Below are positions 6,355 to 10,865 of a stretch of DNA of 10,865 bases, piece after piece. How positions within the stretch are numbered: the stretch's first letter is position 1; each line of letters begins with the position of its first letter. The stretch is from JBJXGF01 sp046153015. GTDB taxonomy: Bacteria > Actinomycetota > Acidimicrobiia > Acidimicrobiales > CAIXPF01. The translations under genes were made by a program, and so were the position numbers. The notes beneath the pieces were generated by a model. It searched no databases. It saw nothing but the letters and a program-made list of their open reading frames with translations, and was not told where the DNA came from. Location: contig JBJXGF010000126.1 of NCBI GenBank assembly GCA_046153015.1, positions 1 to 10,865 on the forward strand, given 5' to 3'.

Positions 6355-7338
6355 ATGGCGCGTGTGTTCTCGGGCATCCAGCCGACCGGGCAGCTGCATC
6401 TGGGCAACCTCCTCGGGGCGCTGCGCAATTGGGTGGTGGACCAGCACGAGTTCGACTCGATCTTCTGCGTGGTCGACCTTCACGCGCTCACCGTGCCCCA
6501 GGACCCGGCCGAGCTGCGGACCAACACCGTGGAGCTGGCCCAGCTGCTGCTGGCGGTGGGGCTCGACCCGGAGGTGTGCACGCTGATCGTGCAGAGCCAC
6601 GTCCCGGCGCACACCGAGCTGGCCTGGTTGATGGAGTGCACGGCCAGCTACGGGGAGCTGCGCCGCATGACGCAGTTCAAGGACAAGGCCGACCGGGCGG
6701 AGTTCGTCTCCGCTGCGCTGCTCACCTACCCGGCGCTGATGGCGGCCGACATCCTGCTCTACGACACCGATCGGGTGCCGGTGGGAGACGACCAGCGCCA
6801 GCACCTGGAGCTGGCCCGCGACATCGCGATGCGGTTCAACTCGCGCTACGGGCCAACCTTCGTCGTTCCCGAGGCGGCGATCCCGCGGGCCGGCGCCCGG
6901 GTGATGGACCTGCAGACCCCCACGAACAAGATGTCCAAGTCGGCGTTGTCGCCCCAGGGCACGATCAACGTGCTGGAGGACCTCGCCAGCGTCGAGCGCA
7001 AGATCAAGCGGGCGGTCACCGACACCGAGGCGGAGGTCCGCTACGACATCCGGGACAAGCCCGGCGTGTCGAACCTGCTCTCGATCCTCGCCGCCGCAAC
7101 CGGCCGGGCGCCCGAGGAGGCCGCGGCGGGCTACACCCAGTACGGGCCGCTCAAGGCCGACACCGCGGCGGCGGTGACGGCGCTGCTGGCGCCGATCCAG
7201 GCCCGCTACGCGGAGCTGGCCGCCGACCCGGGCCAGGTCACGAGGATCCTCGCCGAGGGCGCGGCCAAGGCGCAGGCCATCGCCCACAAGACCCTCGCCC
7301 GAGCCCGCGAGGCGCTCGGCCTGCTGCCGCCCGGCTGA
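6355..7338 (+). CDS. trpS: tryptophanyl-tRNA synthetase
   Basis: Charges tRNA(Trp) with tryptophan using ATP; cytoplasmic class Ic homodimer. The 327-residue protein is full length for the bacterial short form. It shows FSGIQPTGQLHLGN (5-18, containing the HIGH-type HLGN signature), YPALMAADILLYDTDRVPVG (125-144, with Asp132 at the tryptophan-recognising position known from the Geobacillus stearothermophilus enzyme), DDQRQHLELARDIA (145-158) and KMSKS (192-196). It is the only rightward gene in the window, divergent from scpA with 94 bp between start codons and convergent with the HD gene. The ATG is placed next to the HIGH-region strand as usual and appears leaderless. The last codons take part in a GC-rich hairpin. 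No sign of truncation or duplication. Confidence 0.97.
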   Translation: MARVFSGIQPTGQLHLGNLLGALRNWVVDQHEFDSIFCVVDLHALTVPQDPAELRTNTVELAQLLLAVGLDPEVCTLIVQSHVPAHTELAWLMECTASYGELRRMTQFKDKADRAEFVSAALLTYPALMAADILLYDTDRVPVGDDQRQHLELARDIAMRFNSRYGPTFVVPEAAIPRAGARVMDLQTPTNKMSKSALSPQGTINVLEDLASVERKIKRAVTDTEAEVRYDIRDKPGVSNLLSILAAATGRAPEEAAAGYTQYGPLKADTAAAVTALLAPIQARYAELAADPGQVTRILAEGAAKAQAIAHKTLARAREALGLLPPG

Positions 7339-7363
7339 GCGCCAGCGAGCCGGGCGCCGGCAG
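7324..7363. terminator. GC-rich hairpin between convergent trpS and HD gene
   Basis: CTGCCGCCCGGCT (7324-7336) can pair with AGCCGGG (7348-7354) and CGGCAG (7358-7363), giving 13 base pairs with a 3-nt bulge and an 11-nt loop. The stem includes the first base of the trpS stop codon. Neither strand shows a T-tract, so it would be a U-less hairpin of the kind often proposed in actinobacteria, possibly acting in both directions. A competing smaller hairpin, GCCGG-gcg-CCGGC, uses the 3' half. Confidence 0.4.
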
Positions 7364-7365
7364 AG

Positions 7366-7385
7366 CGTCACGGCGCGTCACGGCG
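7366..7385. repeat. tandem duplication of a 10-bp unit at the end of the HD gene
   Basis: Two exact adjacent copies of CGTCACGGCG, followed by CGT of a third. The repeat covers the stop codon of the HD gene and part of the convergent gap. Because the unit carries its own TGA on the minus strand, gain or loss of a copy would not change the protein end. Confidence 0.6.
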
Positions 7386-7869
7386 CGTGGTCGGCGGCGG
7401 CCAGGCGGGCGGCCCACGTCGGGTCCAGCGTCCAGGACGCGGCGGGCAGGTGATGCTCGGCCGCCCAGGCCTGCACCTCGGGCAGGGCGCCGGCCTCGGC
7501 GAGCAGCGCTGCGCCGGCGGCGGGGTAGCCGAGGTGGCGCCCGATGCGGCCCCCGGGCCGGCGGCCGGCCCGCTCGGCCATCGCCGCCAACGTGCGGCCC
7601 AGCACGCCGAGGCCGGCGTCGAGCTTGCCGACGTCGTGGAGCAGCGCCGCCGGCGCCACCCACGCCGGGGCGTCGGGCCCGTCCACGGCCCGGGCCACCG
7701 CAATGGCGTGGCGGCGATCGGCGGGCCCCAAACGGACCCACAGCGCCAGCTCCGCCTCCCTGAGGCGGTCCCGGGCCCAGGCCTCGTCGCGGGGGGCCGG
7801 CGGCCGCCGCACGAGGCCGGCCCCGAAACGCCGCGCCAGGTGGGCGAGGTGGGCGTGTTCGCCGCTCAC
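7378..7869 (-). CDS. HD-domain protein, putative metal-dependent phosphohydrolase
   Basis: A small 163-residue protein whose substrate I cannot name. The HD-superfamily metal ligands are in the expected order: His54 (RRHAIAVAR), His78-Asp79 (LLHDVGKLD), further histidines at 112 and 139-140 (AEHHLP), and a closing Asp160 (AAADHA) three residues from the C-terminus. All are consistent with an intact mono- or dinuclear phosphohydrolase. The N-terminal 45 residues are Arg/Ala-rich with no clear motif; no signal peptide or membrane helix. Its GTG overlaps the Nudix stop as GTGA, so the two are probably co-translated, suggesting a role in nucleotide or nucleotide-derivative turnover. A (p)ppGpp hydrolase role is unsupported because the sequence lacks recognisable RelA/SpoT motifs beyond HD itself. 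Confidence 0.8.
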   Translation of the reverse strand: MSGEHAHLAHLARRFGAGLVRRPPAPRDEAWARDRLREAELALWVRLGPADRRHAIAVARAVDGPDAPAWVAPAALLHDVGKLDAGLGVLGRTLAAMAERAGRRPGGRIGRHLGYPAAGAALLAEAGALPEVQAWAAEHHLPAASWTLDPTWAARLAAADHAP

Positions 7870-8432
7870 GTCGCCCGGTAGCGGGCGGCGGCCATGCTCA
7901 AGCCGATCAGCGTCTTGGCGTCGGCCAGCACGCCGGCGGCGATGAGCTCGGGCACGTCGGTGAGCAGCACCCGCTCGACGGTCATGTACTGCTCCTCGAC
8001 GCCGTCGGCGGCCTGGTCGACGGCGTCGAGCCCGGTGGCGAGGTACACGAACGTGCGCTGATCGGTCATCCCCGCCGCGTTGAGGAACGTCACGAGGTGC
8101 TCGAGGCGGCCCGCCCGCAGGCCGACCTCCTCGGCCAGCTCGCGTTGGGCGGTCTCCTCGGGGGCCTCACCCGGCTTGTCCCGCAGACCGGCGGGGATCT
8201 CGAGCAGGAAGCCCTCGATGGGGGCCCGGTACTGGCGCACCAGCACCGCCTCCGGTCCGCGGGGCCCCTCCTCCACCGCCACGATGCCGACCGCGCCCGG
8301 CGAGCGGACCACGTCGCGGCTGAACGACTCGCCGCCCGGGCCGCGGAACTGCGTCGCGACGAGCCGGATCACCCGGCCCCGGTGCAGCTCCTGCTCGGCG
8401 ATCTTCTCGAACCCGCTCGACGCGCTCGTCAC
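7866..8432 (-). CDS. Nudix hydrolase, ADP-ribose pyrophosphatase-like
   Basis: Probably hydrolyses ADP-ribose or a related nucleotide sugar to AMP and a sugar phosphate. The 188-residue protein has the N-terminal strands of the ADPRase family (GRVIRLVATQF, 19-29; FSRDVVRSPGAVGIVAV, 37-53), VRQYRAPIEGFLLEIPAG (65-82) and a Nudix box GLRDKPGEAPEETAQRELAEEVGL (82-105). The box has six rather than five residues between the first Gly and Glu, as I recall for the mycobacterial Rv1700 ADPRase. REL..EE..GL is intact. The position after pyrG is the conserved actinobacterial one. The GTG start is 58 nt beyond the pyrG stop and overlaps the end of a bridging mini-ORF. AGGCGGG lies directly before it, and TACACA ends 6 nt upstream. 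It overlaps the HD gene by GTGA. Confidence 0.9.
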   Translation of the reverse strand: MTSASSGFEKIAEQELHRGRVIRLVATQFRGPGGESFSRDVVRSPGAVGIVAVEEGPRGPEAVLVRQYRAPIEGFLLEIPAGLRDKPGEAPEETAQRELAEEVGLRAGRLEHLVTFLNAAGMTDQRTFVYLATGLDAVDQAADGVEEQYMTVERVLLTDVPELIAAGVLADAKTLIGLSMAAARYRAT

Positions 8433-8494
8433 CCCGCCTGTGTAGCAGCTCTCGAGCCGCGTTCACCCCGGCCGTCCGGCTTCGCTTCGCTCAC
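8429..8494 (-). CDS. possible 21-codon coupling mini-ORF between pyrG and the Nudix gene
   Basis: A GTG overlapping the pyrG TGA (GTGA) opens a frame encoding VSEAKPDGRGERG and eight further residues. It closes with a TGA that overlaps the GTG of the Nudix gene, again as GTGA. GAGGTG lies 8 nt before this GTG as a usable Shine-Dalgarno. The peptide is short and polar, rich in Gly, Arg and Ala, with no recognised family. Its likely role, if any, is to carry ribosomes across the gap. In GC-rich DNA with abundant GGGTGA this could be coincidence. Confidence 0.25.
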   Translation of the reverse strand: MSEAKPDGRGERGSRAATQAG

Positions 8495-10143
8495 CCGGGC
8501 AGCACCTCGACGTCTTCGAACACCGGCAGGTGGGGGTTGCGGCCCTCGGCGCGGCACAGGGCGGCGCGCACGAACTCGCGGAACAGCGGGGCCGGGCGGT
8601 CGGGCCGGCTCTTGAACTCGGGGTGGGCTTGGGTGCCGACCCAGAACGGATGGCCGCGCAGCTCCACGAACTCCACGAGCAGCCCGTCGGGCGACACCCC
8701 GGAGCACACGAACTCCCCGTCGTCGAAGCGGGAGCGAAAACGCGGGTTGAACTCGTAGCGGTGCCGGTGTCGCTCCGACACGATCGTCTTGCCGTAGAGC
8801 TCGGCCACCTGCGAACCGGGCGTCAGCTCGGCGTAGTAGGCGCCGAGGCGCATGGTGCCGCCCTTCTCGCTCACCCCCCGCTGGGACTCCATCAGGTCGA
8901 TCACCGGGTAGGGGGTGTGCCCGTCGATCTCGCTCGAGTTGGCGCCGACCATGCCCAGGGCGTGGCGGGCGTACTCGACGGTCATGGCCTGCAGGCCGAG
9001 GCACAGGCCGAGGCAGGGCACGAGATGCTGGCGGGCGAAGCCGGCGGCGGCGATCTTGCCTTCGAACCCACGTTCGCCGAACCCGCCGGGGATGACGATG
9101 CCGTCGAGCTGGCGCAGCCGGCTCCCGCCGATCAGCGCCTCGACCTCCTCGGCGTGGATCCAGTCGAGATCGATCGCCGCGCCGTGGTGGAAGCCGGCGT
9201 GCTTGAGCGCCTCGACCACGGAGAGATAGGCGTCGGGCAGGGCCACGTACTTGCCGACGATGCCGATGCGGACCGGCCGCACGGCCTGCTCGACGCGGGC
9301 GACGAGCTGCGCCCACTCGCCCAGGTCGGGCTGGCGGTCCTCGGCGATGCGCAGGTGACGGCACACGGCCCGGTCGAGGCCCTCATCGTGGAGCACGAGG
9401 GGGATCTCGTAGAGGTTCGACGCGTCGGGGGCGTTGACCACGCTGTCGACCGGCACGTCGCAGAGGTTGGAGATCTTCTGCTTGAGGTGCATCGAGATCG
9501 GCTTCTCGCTGCGGCACACGATCGCGTCGGGCTGGATCCCCCGGCCCCGCAGCTCGGTCACCGAGTGCTGCGTGGGCTTGGTCTTGAGCTCGCCCGACGG
9601 GCCGATGAACGGCACGAGCGTCACGTGCAGGTAGAACACGTGCTCCCGGCCGACGTCGAGGCGGAACTGCCGGATCGCCTCGAGGAAGGGCAGGATCTCG
9701 ATGTCGCCGACGGTGCCGCCGACCTCGGTGATCACCACGTCGACGTCGGGAGTCGCCAACCGGGCGATGCGCCGCTTGATCTCGTCGGTGATGTGCGGGA
9801 TCACCTGCACGGTCTTGCCGAGGTACGCGCCCTCGCGCTCCTGGGAGAGCACGGAGAGGTAGATCGAGCCGGTGGTGGCGTTGGACTCGCGGGTGAGGTC
9901 GGTGTCGACGAACCGCTCGTAGTGGCCGAGGTCGAGGTCGGTCTCGCCCCCGTCGTTGGTCACGTAGACCTCGCCGTGCTCGAACGGGTTCATCGTGCCC
10001 GGGTCGACGTTGATGTACGGGTCGAGCTTCTGCATCGTGACCCGCAGCCCCCGGCAGCGCAGCAGCCGGCCCAGCGCCGACGCGGTGAGCCCCTTGCCGA
10101 GCCCGCTCACCACGCCGCCGGTCACGAAGATGTGCTTCGCCAT
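8491..10143 (-). CDS. pyrG: CTP synthase (glutamine-hydrolysing)
   Basis: Converts UTP to CTP using ATP and ammonia from glutamine, the last step of de novo pyrimidine synthesis. The 550 residues give the complete two-domain enzyme. The N-terminal synthetase domain has FVTGGVVSGLGKG (6-18), KLDPYINVDPGTMNP (39-53), HGEVYVTNDGGETDLDLGHYERF (56-78) and the EVGGTVGDIE segment (140-149). The C-terminal class I glutaminase domain from about residue 291 has PGGFGERG (352-359), the nucleophile Cys381 in LGLCLGLQAM, and the His507-Glu509 pair in THPE-like AHPEF. The ATG is preceded by GAGAGGG at good spacing. It stands 136 bp after recN, so it probably has its own promoter; only a weak TAGCGT (10234-10239, minus strand) is visible. 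The product CTP is also supported by cmk in the other operon. Confidence 0.98.
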   Translation of the reverse strand: MAKHIFVTGGVVSGLGKGLTASALGRLLRCRGLRVTMQKLDPYINVDPGTMNPFEHGEVYVTNDGGETDLDLGHYERFVDTDLTRESNATTGSIYLSVLSQEREGAYLGKTVQVIPHITDEIKRRIARLATPDVDVVITEVGGTVGDIEILPFLEAIRQFRLDVGREHVFYLHVTLVPFIGPSGELKTKPTQHSVTELRGRGIQPDAIVCRSEKPISMHLKQKISNLCDVPVDSVVNAPDASNLYEIPLVLHDEGLDRAVCRHLRIAEDRQPDLGEWAQLVARVEQAVRPVRIGIVGKYVALPDAYLSVVEALKHAGFHHGAAIDLDWIHAEEVEALIGGSRLRQLDGIVIPGGFGERGFEGKIAAAGFARQHLVPCLGLCLGLQAMTVEYARHALGMVGANSSEIDGHTPYPVIDLMESQRGVSEKGGTMRLGAYYAELTPGSQVAELYGKTIVSERHRHRYEFNPRFRSRFDDGEFVCSGVSPDGLLVEFVELRGHPFWVGTQAHPEFKSRPDRPAPLFREFVRAALCRAEGRNPHLPVFEDVEVLPG

Positions 10144-10148
10144 GCTCG

Positions 10149-10155
10149 CCCTCTC
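10149..10155 (-). promoter_or_regulatory. Shine-Dalgarno site of pyrG
   Basis: GAGAGGG, 5 nt before the ATG, with GGAAGGGG further upstream, is the clearest ribosome-binding site in the window. It contrasts with scpA and trpS, which have none. It indicates that pyrG is translated from a mRNA with a true leader. Confidence 0.6.
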
Positions 10156-10279
10156 GCCCCTTCCGCGTCGACCGGTGCGTGCGCTGGCGCGACCAGACAG
10201 GCCCCAGAAGCCGGCCCGACCCGCGCCTGGCCCACGCTAGCGCGCCGCTCTCGAGGTCCCGGTGGATGCGCCGGCACGC

Positions 10280-10865
10280 TCAGCGGCGACGCCCCGAGCG
10301 GGCCGGGGCCCGGGCCGCGGCCCGCGCCGCCGCCGCCTCGGCCAGCAGCTCCTCGGCGTGGGCGCGTGCCGACGCGCTCTCGGGCGAGCCCGACAGCATG
10401 CGCGACAGCTCCACCACCCGGGCCTCGGGGGCGAGGCGCAGGGCCTCGGAGACCGTCGAGGCGCCGTCGTCGCGTTTGGCCACCGCCACCTGGGCGTCGG
10501 CCCACGCCGCCACCTGCGGGAGGTGGGTCACCACCAGCACCTGGCGGCCGGCGCCAAGGCGGGCAAGGGCTCGGCCCACCGAGATCGCCGCCGCGCCGCC
10601 GATGCCGGCGTCGACCTCGTCGAAGATCAGCGTTTCCGGCGCCGCGGGGTCGACGCCGTCGGGGCCGACGCCGAGCAGCGTGAGCCGCAGCGCGAGCATG
10701 GCCCGGGCCAGCTCGCCGCCCGACGCGGCCCGGGCGAGCGGCGCCGGCGGGGCGCCGGGGTTGGCGGCCAGCAGCCACACCACGTCGTCGCCCGGGTCCT
10801 CGCCGTCCACGCGCACCTCGAGCTGCGCTTTCGCCATAGCCAGCCCGGCCAGGTTGGCCTGGGTG
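10280..10865 (-). CDS. recN: DNA repair protein RecN, C-terminal part (5' end beyond window)
   Basis: SMC-like ATPase that acts early in double-strand-break repair. About 194 C-terminal residues are visible, corresponding to the second half of the ATP-binding head. These include ANLAGLAMAKAQLEVRV, the ABC signature SGGELARAM (around 10697-10723), Walker B LIFDEVDAGIGG (around 10595-10630), and the switch segment VLVVTHLPQVAAWAD (around 10495-10540). ARVVELSRMLSG is typical of the RecN C-terminus. The last 35 or so residues form an Ala/Arg-rich tail that is probably helical or disordered. The frame continues through an ATG at 10837 to the window edge, so that ATG is internal. The Walker A motif and coiled coil lie outside the window. 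Confidence 0.95.
   Translation of the reverse strand, partial: TQANLAGLAMAKAQLEVRVDGEDPGDDVVWLLAANPGAPPAPLARAASGGELARAMLALRLTLLGVGPDGVDPAAPETLIFDEVDAGIGGAAAISVGRALARLGAGRQVLVVTHLPQVAAWADAQVAVAKRDDGASTVSEALRLAPEARVVELSRMLSGSPESASARAHAEELLAEAAAARAAARAPARSGRRR

Noticed and set aside
6261..6428. Upstream ATG for scpA, 56 codons longer
   Set aside because: It would run across the trpS start on the other strand, and the extra residues resemble no ScpA N-terminus; the conserved VFEGPF motif follows the GTG directly.
5427..7763. A 778-codon rightward open frame across scpB/scpA, the divergent gap, trpS and the HD gene
   Set aside because: It is antisense to scpA, scpB and HD and out of frame with trpS. 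The translation is Gly/Ala/Arg/Pro-rich without motifs, as expected for shadow frames in GC-rich DNA.
8433..8490. Short palindromes GCTCGAGAGC and GCCGGACGGC as a terminator between pyrG and the Nudix gene
   Set aside because: Stems of four base pairs without a T-tract are common by chance at this GC content, and the genes look co-translated.
8530..10683. A 717-codon rightward open frame opposite pyrG and recN
   Set aside because: Antisense to two conserved genes; composition (His, Val, Asp, Leu runs) mirrors the codon bias of the real genes and shows no domain.
1..10865. Search by eye for CRISPR arrays, insertion sequences, tRNA genes, integration sites and defence or biosynthetic clusters
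   Set aside because: No spaced repeats, transposase or integrase motifs, terminal repeats or tRNA-like cloverleaf were found; nearly all sequence is accounted for by housekeeping genes.

Overview
The window is GC-rich chromosomal DNA packed with housekeeping genes. Codons are strongly G/C at the third position, GTG is the most frequent start codon (about eight of twelve) and TGA the stop in all genes but one. The order recN, pyrG, Nudix ADP-ribose pyrophosphatase, then scpA, scpB, rluB and cmk is the one known from actinobacteria such as Mycobacterium and Streptomyces. The source is therefore very probably an actinobacterium; a deep-branching class such as Acidimicrobiia is possible but cannot be shown from this sequence alone. 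I see no mobile element, CRISPR array, tRNA, rRNA or defence locus.

Layout. The right-hand block reads leftward: the 3' part of recN (DNA repair), a 136-bp gap, pyrG (CTP synthase), a Nudix hydrolase and a small HD-domain protein of unknown substrate. The Nudix and HD genes overlap by GTGA, and a 21-codon frame fills the pyrG-Nudix gap with a GTGA overlap at each end. In the centre trpS alone reads rightward and converges on the HD gene through a GC-rich hairpin. Divergent from trpS, a leftward operon of eight genes fills the left 6.2 kb: scpA, scpB (condensin accessory subunits), rluB (23S rRNA pseudouridine synthase), aroH (chorismate mutase), tyrA (prephenate dehydrogenase with ACT domain), aroA (EPSP synthase), cmk (CMP kinase) and plsC (acyltransferase). 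A small hairpin follows plsC at the window edge.

How the genes fit together. The operon joins chromosome segregation, ribosome modification, three shikimate/tyrosine steps, pyrimidine nucleotide phosphorylation and phospholipid acylation. This mixture is typical of a growth-linked actinobacterial operon. Junctions are extremely tight: tyrA/aroA, aroA/cmk and cmk/plsC all use the same 4-nt GTGA overlap, and scpA/scpB overlap by 8 nt, so translational coupling is likely.

No strikingly new system is visible. The points most worth a second look are a divergent pair of apparently leaderless promoters (scpA and trpS) flanking an inverted repeat, the bridging mini-ORF between pyrG and the Nudix gene, the missing canonical start codon for the full S4 domain of RluB, and the uncharacterised HD protein coupled to the Nudix enzyme.
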